A DNA stretch of 64,000 nucleotides from assembly GCF_009684715.1 (NCBI RefSeq), contig NZ_CP016604.1:186001-250000 (forward strand). The letters run 5' to 3'. Below are positions 48,084 through 57,091 of this stretch, piece by piece. The position numbers and the translations under genes are program-made. Under the pieces are notes generated by a model. The model ran no database searches, was not told the origin of the DNA, and was given only the letters and a program-made list of their open reading frames with translations. Every line of letters starts with the position of its first letter. The first letter of the stretch is position 1. This stretch comes from Otariodibacter oris (GTDB lineage Bacteria > Pseudomonadota > Gammaproteobacteria > Enterobacterales > Pasteurellaceae).

Positions 48084-49192
48084 TAATTTTTATGCTCTCT
48101 AATACTTGCTATCAATAGACTAAAAATACCATACAGCATCAAGCCTATAATTAATGTTGCGATAATATTGTAGATTCTGTATGGCTCTAATGCTAAATCA
48201 GGTCTGCTTGGTTTATCTATAACCTCAAGATACAACTGCTGGCGGTCAGCTTCACTTCTTGCATTTTGTAATGATGTCATTGCCGCAGTGAGTTGCTGTT
48301 GAGCTAATGTATTATTTAATATTAAATGTTGATATTCAGCAGTTTGAGTGGTAATAGAGTTATTTCCACCAGATAATGAATTTACCTGCTGATCAATTTC
48401 TTTCAGTAGATTTTCCTCATGAGTTTTTAATGTATTCAGTTGAGGATTTTTAGGAGAAAGATCTCTAAGTTGCACAATTTGACCCTGAATACCAATTAAT
48501 TCACTTTTTAATCTAGATATTAGGGCTAATTGGATTTCAGATTGTGCAGATAAATCAAAGATATTATGCTCAATTCGATATTTACTTAAAGCAAGCGCAG
48601 ATTCATTTACTCGTTTTTCTGCATCTTGGACAGCGATCTCTGCAAAATTTATTGTATCTTTCCGAGCTCGAGTGTTTAAGAGGTTAATTAATTTTTCACC
48701 TTGACTTAATAATTCACTATTGATTTGTTGTGCTTCCGTAGCATCAAATGCACGAATATTTAATGAAACAATACCCGATGTTGAATCAAAGTTTACAGCG
48801 ACATGTTTTATGAAATATTGGTAAAATGCCTCATTTTCACCATTGAACCCAAAGGCATTAAATCGGCTTAACAAGTCACCCTTTTCTTCATAAAAGCTTC
48901 TGACCGCTATTTTTTCTTTTAGTGTTTCTAAAGCATTACGAGAACGCATATATTCCTGAAGTGTGTAAGTATCATCTTGTGAGCGAGAAAATCCCACACT
49001 TTGCAATATGGCACCCATACCACTTAGAGATGATTGATTACTAGGCGATCTAACGATAAAAGTAGACTCTGAGATATAAACATCTGAAGCAAATAAACTA
49101 AAGTAAATAGTGGAAAAAGTGGTTGGAATAACCACCATTATCCAAAATAAGATATTAAACTTTTTCCACCCAAAAGATTTTTTATTTGACAT
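48083..49192 (-). CDS. ctrB: Capsule export periplasmic adaptor (CtrB/BexC/KpsE)
   Basis: Polysaccharide co-polymerase-like protein that spans the periplasm between inner-membrane transporter and outer-membrane CtrA. The 369 residues have an N-terminal membrane helix (FNILFWIMVVIPTTFSTIYF), a large periplasmic coiled-coil part (~170-330), and a C-terminal membrane helix (YNIIATLIIGLMLYGIFSLLIA) after the Pro-rich EVIDKPSRPDLALEPYR motif. Order and size are standard. It lies 9 bases after the ctrA stop. Confidence 0.94.
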   Translation of the reverse strand: MSNKKSFGWKKFNILFWIMVVIPTTFSTIYFSLFASDVYISESTFIVRSPSNQSSLSGMGAILQSVGFSRSQDDTYTLQEYMRSRNALETLKEKIAVRSFYEEKGDLLSRFNAFGFNGENEAFYQYFIKHVAVNFDSTSGIVSLNIRAFDATEAQQINSELLSQGEKLINLLNTRARKDTINFAEIAVQDAEKRVNESALALSKYRIEHNIFDLSAQSEIQLALISRLKSELIGIQGQIVQLRDLSPKNPQLNTLKTHEENLLKEIDQQVNSLSGGNNSITTQTAEYQHLILNNTLAQQQLTAAMTSLQNARSEADRQQLYLEVIDKPSRPDLALEPYRIYNIIATLIIGLMLYGIFSLLIASIREHKN

Positions 49193-49201
49193 GTTAGAAT
49201 C

Positions 49202-50359
49202 CTATAATCCATTTGCTGAGTTAATTGTACTAGTAACTGGAGATGAGATCGAAAAAATTAAACTAATAAATTTTTGGAATTCAGCTAACGGTGCATTAGA
49301 CACATAAACAACATCTTTATCTTTTATTGGAAAATGTTGAAGCACAAATAATGAGGTTGGTTGAAGTAAATTTACATTATAGACTGTAGGAACGTTCATC
49401 CCATTTGTATATCCACGATTACGCCATATGCTTTGATCTAATTTACTCAAGTTATTAAAAGGAATATAGCGGAAAACAAACACACTTCTTGGATCAGATC
49501 TTCTATCTACTAGACCACCCAATTGTCCAATTGCTTCAGCCAAACTTAGACCTTTAGTTGAAAATCTGACAACTTTATTAGTTCCTAAAGCACCCAATCC
49601 AGTAAAACTTAGAGGGCTGTTTAGTAAACTAATCACATCTCCTGGGTATAATGGGATATTCTGCAATGGATCACTGAGTAATTTTTCAAATGCAACTGAT
49701 TTGACTTGGGAACCTCTCATAACCTGTACTGTGACATCTTGTAAGTCTGCTTGAACACCTCCAACAGATGCAACAGCATCTAGAACTCGTTCTCCATATG
49801 GAGTCAGTGGCATTCTAATGCTATTTCCTTCACGTATTACCGATACATTTGCTGAATTATTTTTGATAACCCTAACAACAACTTGTGGTTCATTGGCTAG
49901 AGTGCTTAAACGATTTGTTAACTCATTTTGAATTGTTTCTGGTGTTTTCCCTTTAACATACAGATCTCCCACAAAAGGAATAGTTATTCTGCCTTTTTGA
50001 TTGACCATTTGTTCTGGTAATTTTGTTAACTCTGAGCTACCACCTGAGTTAGCTGAAAGAGTGCTCCCAAAGAGAATGGCAGGAGGCGCTTCCCAAATTG
50101 AAATATCAAGTACATCCCCGACATTTACTGTTCCAGTATATGGTGCGGTTCTACTCAGCTCTGTTAGACTTTGTTCTGATTTTTCTTGAAAGAGTTTTTG
50201 GGCTGTTGGTAAATCCAAATTAATCAGATCAACTTCAGGCGTATTTTGAGTTTCACCTATTTTAAGAACCTCGCTATAACTAGGACCACTTGTTGGTAAG
50301 GTAGAGCAAGATATTAAAACGCTAGTAGAAAGAAGTAAAAGTATAGATTTCTTCATCAT
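49202..50359 (-). CDS. ctrA: Capsule export outer membrane lipoprotein (CtrA/BexD/Wza-like)
   Basis: Forms the outer-membrane channel for capsule. The frame opens with TTG 50365 then ATG 50359 and 50356; I use 50359 (385 residues), although no strong ribosome site separates them. The signal (MMKKSILLLLSTSVLISC) ends with a lipobox Cys. The polysaccharide export domain GTVNVGDVLDISIWEAP and GRITIPFVGDLYVKGKTPETIQ, and SLBB-type repeats (~190-330), match BexD/CtrA. It is the first gene of the export operon and diverges from neuA. Confidence 0.93.
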   Translation of the reverse strand: MMKKSILLLLSTSVLISCSTLPTSGPSYSEVLKIGETQNTPEVDLINLDLPTAQKLFQEKSEQSLTELSRTAPYTGTVNVGDVLDISIWEAPPAILFGSTLSANSGGSSELTKLPEQMVNQKGRITIPFVGDLYVKGKTPETIQNELTNRLSTLANEPQVVVRVIKNNSANVSVIREGNSIRMPLTPYGERVLDAVASVGGVQADLQDVTVQVMRGSQVKSVAFEKLLSDPLQNIPLYPGDVISLLNSPLSFTGLGALGTNKVVRFSTKGLSLAEAIGQLGGLVDRRSDPRSVFVFRYIPFNNLSKLDQSIWRNRGYTNGMNVPTVYNVNLLQPTSLFVLQHFPIKDKDVVYVSNAPLAEFQKFISLIFSISSPVTSTINSANGL

Positions 50360-50549
50360 AATCAAGTATCGAAAGGTTTGTTTATGTTTTAAACCCTATA
50401 TTAATATATAGGATGCATATAATATAATTCTATTCTACATCAAAAAATGACACCTTGTATATATTACTAATTAAGTTTAGAATTACTCCATTATATTTTG
50501 GAGTGATAATTTTTTTATTTTTATTTAGAGGTGAGGGAGACTTTTTAGA
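50360..50549. promoter_or_regulatory. Divergent promoter region of the capsule locus
   Basis: A 190-base very AT-rich gap lies between ctrA (-) and neuA (+). Both operons must start here. Several TATAAT-like hexamers occur on both strands (for example near 50400 and 50490), so exact promoters cannot be fixed. GAGGTGAGGGAGA before neuA is its ribosome site. The layout matches the meningococcal intergenic region between synthesis and export genes. Confidence 0.7.
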
Positions 50550-51224
50550 ATGAAACGTATAGCAATTATTCCTGCAAGAGAGGGGTCTAGAGGGATAAAG
50601 GATAAAAATTTACGATCAGTTAGTGGCATATCTCTTGTAGGTAGAGCCGTAATAGCAGCAAAAGAATCAGGTTGTTTTGATGAAATTATTGTCACTTCTG
50701 ATGGTAAAAAAATATTAGAAGAAGCTGAAAACTTTGGGGCAACCCCTTTATTACGCCCTGTTGAGTTGTCTCAGAGTGACACCAAAACCATAGATGCTGT
50801 AGTTCATTGTATTACTACCCTGAATATTAAGGATGGGATCTCTACGTTACTTCAACCAACTAGTCCTCTACGTACCAGTTCAGATATAGTGTCTGCTATG
50901 GATTTATATAATGAAGGTCTATTTAAATCTGTCATTTCTGCTTGTGAATGTGAGCACCATCCGTATAAATCATTTTCTATAGATGGCAATCGTATTGTTC
51001 CTGTTAATCAATTAAATGATTTTGAAAAACCTCGTCAGGAATTGCCAAAAATGTTTCGTGCGAATGGAGCAATTTATATTAATGACATTAAAAGTTTATT
51101 AGATATAGGAAGCTTTTTCATTCCAGACGTCAAATTTTATCTGATGTCATCACATCGCTCAATAGATATTGATAATGAGTTAGATTTACAGTTGGCTGAG
51201 CAACTTGTAAAAGGGAATGAGTAA
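50550..51224 (+). CDS. neuA: CMP-N-acetylneuraminate cytidylyltransferase (NeuA/SiaB)
   Basis: Activates sialic acid with CTP to CMP-sialic acid, the donor for sialyltransferases. The 224 residues have the nucleotide-binding [14 protein letters not shown] motif at the start, [14 protein letters not shown], and [13 protein letters not shown], then [15 protein letters not shown] and the metal/substrate-contact [14 protein letters not shown] at the end. This wording is very close to H. influenzae SiaB as I recall it, and the length is the short form without the C-terminal esterase. It is the first gene of the plus-strand synthesis block; the next gene starts 26 bases later. Confidence 0.95.
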   Translation: MKRIAIIPAREGSRGIKDKNLRSVSGISLVGRAVIAAKESGCFDEIIVTSDGKKILEEAENFGATPLLRPVELSQSDTKTIDAVVHCITTLNIKDGISTLLQPTSPLRTSSDIVSAMDLYNEGLFKSVISACECEHHPYKSFSIDGNRIVPVNQLNDFEKPRQELPKMFRANGAIYINDIKSLLDIGSFFIPDVKFYLMSSHRSIDIDNELDLQLAEQLVKGNE

Positions 51225-51250
51225 GTTTTAATAATGAGCATTAATCAATT

Positions 51251-52483
51251 ATGAAGAAGAAAGGTTTATTTAATAAAATAAAGTCATATTGGGTTAACCC
51301 TGTTAATTCTATTCAAAATAGTCCATTTTTCACAGTCCAATATTTAGAAGATTTTAAAAAAACAAAAAATTTATTTGTTATATCTCATCTAGGGCAGTTA
51401 GCTCAGGTTGAGGCTTTAATTAAGGAAGAGAATTTCTTAAATTGTGTTTTGGTTATTTTGTATACGGTTAGAAATAGATCTATGCCCGAACTGATTGCCA
51501 AAAAAGTTAATAAAGCATTATTTAATCGAATTACATTTCTTCAACTACCTTCATTTCCAAATAAAATACATATAAAGAGTTTATTTAGAATAATGAACTC
51601 ATATCGTAGTATGTTATCCTCAATAAGACCACATAGATTGTTTGTTTTAAGTTTCGAAAAGCATTATTGTTTACTTATTAAGAAAGCTAGAGAAATGAAA
51701 ATTGAAGTAAATCTAATAGAAGAGGGGACAGCAACTTACAAATACAGTAGTAGAGAAGAAGCTAATTTAATGATTAAAGATTCATTAACAAAGTTAGATA
51801 GAAGATCTGCATTTTTTATTAGACATTTACCTATGTTATCTTGCCTCAGACCAGTGTTAAGAGTTAATTATATTTTTGATAAGGTATATTCATCATTTCC
51901 TGATATGTTAGAAAATACTTTTAAATTTAAAGAAAGTAAGGAATTTTTTATATATAAAGATATATCAGGAGATAAATTTACAAGGAGTATTCAGTCTCAT
52001 TATAATATGACGAATGAAGATATTTTATTTTTAAATCAAAGATATCCATTTCCTCAAGATTCCTATGCTAATATTCTTATCTTTATATTAATGAACTATA
52101 TTAATAAATATGGTGGTAAGGTTTTTATAAAATTGCATCCTAAAGATCCTGAATCACTTAAAATTGCTTTAGTATCTGAAGTTGAGAAAGCGGGGCTATC
52201 TAATAATATAATAATTATTGATGAATATGGTTTTTTAGTTGAAAGATTGATTTTTGTATCAAAACCTAAAAAGATAGTGTCATTAACATCAACAACTTTA
52301 ATTTATGGTAAAAAGATTTTACCAGATACTGAATCTATAACAATTTATCCTCTAGTAAGAGATATGTTATTTAATGATAAAAAAGAAACTTTAGCACAGT
52401 ACTTTTTAGAAGCTGATGAACATTTTTCTATACTGAGAAAATTTAAAAATATCAGTGCTATTGGTAGTATAGTCGATATATAA
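51251..52483 (+). CDS. Polysialyltransferase-like protein (GT38, NeuS/SiaD family)
   Basis: Predicted to polymerise sialic acid from CMP-sialic acid into capsule. The 410 residues share the layout of E. coli K1 NeuS: YWVNPVNSIQNSPFF (NeuS: FVNPIGFFRDSWFF), NLFVISHLGQLAQVEAL, VNLIEEGTATYKY with the D/E-D/E-G motif at 157-159, VFIKLHPKDPES with the HP motif at 296-297, and IVSLTSTTLIYGKKIL. Both motifs are essential in bacterial sialyltransferases. Linkage type (alpha-2,8, alpha-2,9 or alternating) cannot be read from this. The gene is strongly AT-rich with no uptake signal, unlike the core genes, suggesting transfer. Confidence 0.88.
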   Translation: MKKKGLFNKIKSYWVNPVNSIQNSPFFTVQYLEDFKKTKNLFVISHLGQLAQVEALIKEENFLNCVLVILYTVRNRSMPELIAKKVNKALFNRITFLQLPSFPNKIHIKSLFRIMNSYRSMLSSIRPHRLFVLSFEKHYCLLIKKAREMKIEVNLIEEGTATYKYSSREEANLMIKDSLTKLDRRSAFFIRHLPMLSCLRPVLRVNYIFDKVYSSFPDMLENTFKFKESKEFFIYKDISGDKFTRSIQSHYNMTNEDILFLNQRYPFPQDSYANILIFILMNYINKYGGKVFIKLHPKDPESLKIALVSEVEKAGLSNNIIIIDEYGFLVERLIFVSKPKKIVSLTSTTLIYGKKILPDTESITIYPLVRDMLFNDKKETLAQYFLEADEHFSILRKFKNISAIGSIVDI

Positions 52484-52499
52484 GACAATATGATATTGT

Positions 52500-53684
52500 A
52501 TGAAAAAAATACTAATTATTGTAACATATGATTCTTTTTTAAAGGCTGGTATTAATATTGCTAGTCGATTAAAAGGCTTTAGCATTGATGTGGCAATTCA
52601 AAATGTTAAGAAAAATCAATTATCTCTTCGCCAATTAAATGAGTCGAAAATAGCTAATTTTAATATTGTTGAACTGAATTTCTCTACTTTAGATCAATAT
52701 AATATAGTAATGCTATCAATGGGCAATAGTTCATTTAGGAAATTTATTGTTCAATATTATGATTTTTTTTCTAATACCGATTTGCATAGACCCCTTCTTA
52801 TTTCTATTTTTCCTGGTGTAATATTTGGACAAGTTGACAGCATTATTTCTAGAATAAATTCAGATATTGTAATAGCAAATAATCAAGCTGATGTAGAGCT
52901 AATCGAAAAAATGGCTAGAACATATAATAATAATTTGAAAGTGTTAAATTATGGTATAGTTAATATTAACCAAAATTTTTTGAGAGAAAGAAATAGAAAT
53001 AAAGAAGAAAATATTGTATTCATTGATCAGGTTAGAATACCTAATTTATATCATGAAAGAGAGTATGTTGTAGATAATTTAATTGAATTGGCAAAAAGTA
53101 ATCCTGAAAAAAATATAATCATAAAAACAAGAGTTAATGCAAAAGAAATAACTGTTCATATTGATAAATATCCATATTTTGATATTTTAAAACATAAAGT
53201 TGTACCGAGTAATTTGTATATATCTTCCGAATCTATAGACAGTCTTTACCATAAGATGGATTTCTGTATTTCGTTTTCATCTACGGTAATCTTTGAAGCG
53301 TTATATTATGGTATTCCTTGCGGTGTTATTAAAGATTTAGGAATTAGAGAGGATTTTTCTAATAAATATTTTTTAGATAGCGGATTATTAATGAGTTTTT
53401 CTGAGATAAAAGCAGGAATAAGAAGAAAAGTTGATATAAATTGGTTTGATAATTATGTTGTTTTTGATCATGATAGAGATAAGGTGCTTCAAGAATTGAT
53501 TGATTCTTCTTTGAAGAATAAACAGAATGAAAATATGTCAATATCCTCAGAACCTTTGTTTTGTGGTGCATTTAGAGATGAATATAATAAAGAATTAAAA
53601 GTTAGTAAGAAAAAATCGGATAATATGATTTTTAAATTCTTTTCTAAGATTGGTATGGTTTTTTTTAATAAATTTAAATTTTAA
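52500..53684 (+). CDS. Unrecognised capsule protein, GT-B glycosyltransferase-like
   Basis: A 394-residue protein between the polysialyltransferase and O-acetyltransferase genes. The C-terminal half has DFCISFSSTVIFEALYYGIPCGVI (~257-282), the typical Ser-Thr/Glu donor-loop pattern of GT-B folds, after a Rossmann-like NIIIKTRVN stretch. The N-terminal half (KKILIIVTYDSFLKAGINIA) is a plausible first Rossmann domain. It resembles proteins annotated DUF6716/putative glycosyltransferase. The tail FKFFSKIGMVFFNKFKF is aromatic and hydrophobic and could touch the membrane, loosely recalling NeuE of E. coli K1, which also sits beside neuS. Function is unknown. No clear ribosome site precedes the ATG. 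Confidence 0.6.
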   Translation: MKKILIIVTYDSFLKAGINIASRLKGFSIDVAIQNVKKNQLSLRQLNESKIANFNIVELNFSTLDQYNIVMLSMGNSSFRKFIVQYYDFFSNTDLHRPLLISIFPGVIFGQVDSIISRINSDIVIANNQADVELIEKMARTYNNNLKVLNYGIVNINQNFLRERNRNKEENIVFIDQVRIPNLYHEREYVVDNLIELAKSNPEKNIIIKTRVNAKEITVHIDKYPYFDILKHKVVPSNLYISSESIDSLYHKMDFCISFSSTVIFEALYYGIPCGVIKDLGIREDFSNKYFLDSGLLMSFSEIKAGIRRKVDINWFDNYVVFDHDRDKVLQELIDSSLKNKQNENMSISSEPLFCGAFRDEYNKELKVSKKKSDNMIFKFFSKIGMVFFNKFKF

Positions 53685-53686
53685 AA

Positions 53687-55072
53687 ATGGTGGGTGTTAT
53701 GGTTAATAATATTAATACTGTAGAAGATTTTGTTAGAGATCTTTTTAATAAAGGAAATTATAAAGAAATTATAAGATTGAGCAGAATAATAGATATTAAC
53801 TATATTTTAGATAAAGATGTTGTGAGAATGATGGCTGTCTCTGCATATAAACTAAATGTTTTTTCATTATGCATTGATTTGTCTAAAAAATATTTATATT
53901 TAAAAAATGATGATCATTATATACATGAGATACTAGCAAAATCATACTTGGAACAAAATGAAATAGAAAAAGCTTTTTCTTCTTATAAAGATGCCATTGA
54001 TTTAAATAATGAATTAATATTAGCTAAATTTATGTATCTTTTGTTGAAATATAGAATATATTCTTTTCTTTCATTAGATGAAATTATTCAAATAGAAAAA
54101 ATAGCTTTAGCTAATAAAGATCTTAATAAGATAAGATTAGTTTCTTATATACAATACTCTTTAGGATATTTTGAGCAAGCAAGAGTTAATTTAGAAAGTA
54201 TACTTGGTAAAAATTATATAGCTATTGATTATTTGACATTATTTGATATTGTAAAGACACAGGGCTGTAATAGTAAATATTTTCCCTTAAATAAAATAGA
54301 TAATGAAGTATTATTTAGTAGTAATTTTGAGCCAAAAAATCATAAAAATTTATTTATTACCCTATCTCCAAATAATAGTTTTACCCTTAGAAAGCATGAT
54401 ATATCATATTGTGACAAATTAAATCTAGTAGATAAAACAGCTTCTTATTATATTTTGTCTATAAAATCCATAGCAAGTTATATTAGAAGTTTAGTAAGCA
54501 AATATAACTATTCAAAAGTTTTTCTAGTAGGTAGTTCTAAAGGTGCTGTGGGTGTGATTTTGTTAATTGATTTATTGCAAAAGTATTGTCCTAATGTTCA
54601 AATTAAGGCTGTTGCATGTTCACCTCAAATCTCTCTTTACCCACTTAATAAAAATTTAATAATTCCTAGTTATAGAAAATTTTCTGAATATATTTCATGT
54701 AATAAATTTTTGCTTCGTGAATTTATGTCTCTTAATTTTATTAATGAAATTAAAATTAAAAAAAATAATAGATTGACTGTATTTTATGGTCAAAAATTTA
54801 GAATGGATGCTTTTGAAGCAGATAGAATAAATGCTCAGGAAAATTTAGATATTATTCCTTTAAATTTTTCAGGTCATGGCTCTTTAATTCCATTAACAAT
54901 CCCAGAAGGAAAAACTAAATCTGACTTATATAAGAAATATAAAGATCTAGCTAGTGATGATGATTTAGCTGAGGTAGATGGTAGTAGAGAATCAACAACG
55001 GATATTGTTGATGAAATTTATAATATTTATTTAGATCCTAATATGAGATTAAATAAATTCCTAGAGTCTTAG
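53687..55072 (+). CDS. Probable polysialic acid O-acetyltransferase (OatC-like alpha/beta-hydrolase fold)
   Basis: A 461-residue protein (ATG 53699 is a possible later start with GGTGGG before it). Residues ~1-200 are helical and TPR-like (SYLEQNEIEKAFSSYKDAIDLNNEL). Residues ~210-430 are an alpha/beta-hydrolase fold: nucleophile elbow VGSSKGA with Ser 284, Asp 374 in FRMDAFEAD and His 397 in FSGHGS. From memory the triad of meningococcal serogroup C OatC is Ser286, Asp376 and His399; the spacing (90 and 23 residues) is identical, and the length is close. Position after the polysialyltransferase gene agrees. The predicted job is acetylation of capsule sialic acid from acetyl-CoA. Confidence 0.78.
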   Translation: MVGVMVNNINTVEDFVRDLFNKGNYKEIIRLSRIIDINYILDKDVVRMMAVSAYKLNVFSLCIDLSKKYLYLKNDDHYIHEILAKSYLEQNEIEKAFSSYKDAIDLNNELILAKFMYLLLKYRIYSFLSLDEIIQIEKIALANKDLNKIRLVSYIQYSLGYFEQARVNLESILGKNYIAIDYLTLFDIVKTQGCNSKYFPLNKIDNEVLFSSNFEPKNHKNLFITLSPNNSFTLRKHDISYCDKLNLVDKTASYYILSIKSIASYIRSLVSKYNYSKVFLVGSSKGAVGVILLIDLLQKYCPNVQIKAVACSPQISLYPLNKNLIIPSYRKFSEYISCNKFLLREFMSLNFINEIKIKKNNRLTVFYGQKFRMDAFEADRINAQENLDIIPLNFSGHGSLIPLTIPEGKTKSDLYKKYKDLASDDDLAEVDGSRESTTDIVDEIYNIYLDPNMRLNKFLES

Positions 55073-55113
55073 TTAATATTACGATAATTTTTACTAAGCG
55101 TCATTATGTAAGT

Positions 55114-55160
55114 AGCGGTAAGATCTAAATTCTGCAAATTATCAGTAAGATCTTACCGCT
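55114..55160. terminator. Terminator of two inverted uptake-signal variants
   Basis: AGCGGTAAGATCT (55114-55126) pairs with AGATCTTACCGCT (55148-55160) around a 21-base loop. Flanks are TAAG.../...TTATTC. It separates the capsule block (+) from thrC (-). Confidence 0.7.
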
Positions 55161-55170
55161 TATTCCTATA

Positions 55171-56448
55171 TTACTTCGCTAATAAATACGCTCTTAACTT
55201 CTCAAAATCATTTACCATTGTGTCGGAAAGTAATGGGAGTTTATTGTGCTTATCCAATGCCTCTGGTAGTGGTAGCTCGATATTTAAAATACGTTCTACC
55301 GATTCTTTAAATTTCGCTGGGTGGGCGGTGCAGAGGAAGATGCCTGTTTCATCGGCTTGTAACTGATCTTTTAACGCTTGGTAAGCGATTGCACCATGCG
55401 GTTCACATAAGTAGCCTTCCGCATATTCCGCTTTAAGCGCAGTTTCTGTTTCGTCATCATTTAATGCAAGAGAGCCAAGATCGGCTAAGTCCCAGTTATT
55501 ACGTTTAAATAACTCTTCCACACGAGGCCAGTTGTTTGGTCGGCTTACGTCCATTGCGTTAGAAAGGGTGGCAACGGTTGCATTCGGTTCCCATTTTCCA
55601 GAACGTAAGTAACGAGGCACGGTGTCGTTAGCATTAGTTGAGGCAATAAAACGTTTGATTGGTAATCCTAAAGTTTTGGCAATCAATCCTGCAGTTAAAT
55701 TACCGAAGTTACCACTTGGCACAGAAACCACGACGTTATTGCGTTTTTCTTTTGGTAATTGTGCGACTGCTTCGAAGTAGTAGCAAACTTGTGCAAGTAA
55801 ACGGCTGATGTTAATCGAATTTGCAGAGTTTAGCCCGATTGCTTGGCGTAATTCTTCATCATCAAAGGCTTGTTTCACAAGGGCTTGGCAAGCATCAAAA
55901 TCAGACTCGATCGCCACTGTGCGAATATTGCCACCAAGGGTACAGAATAATTTTTCTTGAAGTGGGCTGATTTTACCTTTTGGATAAAGAATAACGACGT
56001 TGATATTTTCTAAACCATAAAAAGCGTGAGCCACTGCTGCACCTGTATCGCCAGAGGTTGCAGTTAGAATCGTGATTTTTCCATCGCCACGCACTGCTGC
56101 AAGGGCTTGTGCCATAAAGCGACCACCAAAGTCTTTAAATGCTAATGTTGGTCCGTGGAAAAGTTCTAATGCGTAGATATGATCATTTACTTTGGCTAGT
56201 GGAGCAGGGAAGGTAAACGCATTTTTTACCATTGCGTTTAAGGTTTCGGTTGGGAGCTCGTCTCCAATTAATGCTGAAAGAATTTTTTGGCTACGTTCAA
56301 CAAGTGGTAAATCAAGTAATTCGTCAATATTGGTTAAAGTTGGAATCGTTTCAGGGAAGAATAATCCTTGATCCTTACCTAGCCCTTGGCGTACGGCTTG
56401 GGCAAAATTCACCTGTTCTTCTGGGTGTTTGATATTGTATAAATTCAT
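55171..56448 (-). CDS. thrC: Threonine synthase
   Basis: PLP enzyme converting O-phosphohomoserine to threonine. The 425 residues start MNLYNIKHPEEQVNFAQAVRQGLGKDQGLFFPE and contain ELFHGPTLAFKDFGGRFMAQ with the PLP Lys, LTATSGDTGAAVAHAF, and VPSGNFGNLTAGLIAK, the PLP phosphate loop. Length equals the E. coli type (428). Here it stands apart from thrA and thrB, with mgsA divergent upstream; no threonine attenuator leader is seen in 56449-56567, which holds the uptake-signal variant AAAGCGGTATCATTTG. Confidence 0.96.
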   Translation of the reverse strand: MNLYNIKHPEEQVNFAQAVRQGLGKDQGLFFPETIPTLTNIDELLDLPLVERSQKILSALIGDELPTETLNAMVKNAFTFPAPLAKVNDHIYALELFHGPTLAFKDFGGRFMAQALAAVRGDGKITILTATSGDTGAAVAHAFYGLENINVVILYPKGKISPLQEKLFCTLGGNIRTVAIESDFDACQALVKQAFDDEELRQAIGLNSANSINISRLLAQVCYYFEAVAQLPKEKRNNVVVSVPSGNFGNLTAGLIAKTLGLPIKRFIASTNANDTVPRYLRSGKWEPNATVATLSNAMDVSRPNNWPRVEELFKRNNWDLADLGSLALNDDETETALKAEYAEGYLCEPHGAIAYQALKDQLQADETGIFLCTAHPAKFKESVERILNIELPLPEALDKHNKLPLLSDTMVNDFEKLRAYLLAK

Positions 56449-56567
56449 TCAGCAATCCTTTTTGTTATAAAAATAAAGAAATTGTTTTGATTTTATCTGT
56501 TCCCCTTTGTTAGTCAATGTAAAAGCGGTATCATTTGAGCAATTTTTTGCAAATTAAGGGGCAAACA

Positions 56568-57026
56568 ATGAGAAACACACAACGCACACTGGCTATTCAT
56601 AAACACATTGCTTTAGTGGCTCACGATAGTTGTAAACAGAGCTTATTGGAATGGACTCAAAAGCATGCGGAATATTTAAAACCACATAAGTTATATGCAA
56701 CGGGGACTACGGGTAATTTGCTCTCTAAAGAAACGGGATTAGAAATTAAGTCTTTGCTAAGTGGTCCAATGGGAGGCGATCAGCAGTTGGGAGCATTAAT
56801 TGCCGATAAAAAAATTGATATGTTGATTTTCTTTTGGGATCCAATGAATGCTGCACCACATGATCCTGATGTAAAGGCGTTAATGCGTATTGCGACAGTG
56901 TGGAATATCCCTGTGGCAATTAATCAAACTTCGGCTAACTTTTTATTGGCATCAACATTATTTGGGCAAGAAGTAGATATTGAGATTCCTGATTATGAAA
57001 CATATTTGAGAGAACGTTTAAGTTAG
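56568..57026 (+). CDS. mgsA: Methylglyoxal synthase
   Basis: Converts dihydroxyacetone phosphate to methylglyoxal and phosphate, a bypass of lower glycolysis. The frame is open from 56535; ATG 56568 gives 152 residues, as in E. coli, starting [20 protein letters not shown]. Key stretches are [35 protein letters not shown] (substrate phosphate loop with catalytic Asp), [20 protein letters not shown] and NQTSANFLL. Confidence 0.97.
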   Translation: MRNTQRTLAIHKHIALVAHDSCKQSLLEWTQKHAEYLKPHKLYATGTTGNLLSKETGLEIKSLLSGPMGGDQQLGALIADKKIDMLIFFWDPMNAAPHDPDVKALMRIATVWNIPVAINQTSANFLLASTLFGQEVDIEIPDYETYLRERLS

Positions 57027-57091
57027 TTTATAGGTTTTATCGCATAATCATTGTATGATTTGTGTATTAAGTTTGAATCAAAGAGGTAAAA

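Noticed and set aside
54758..54765. A8 tract inside the OatC-like gene as a phase-variation site
   Set aside because: Runs of A of this length are common in such AT-rich genes; no further sign of switching.
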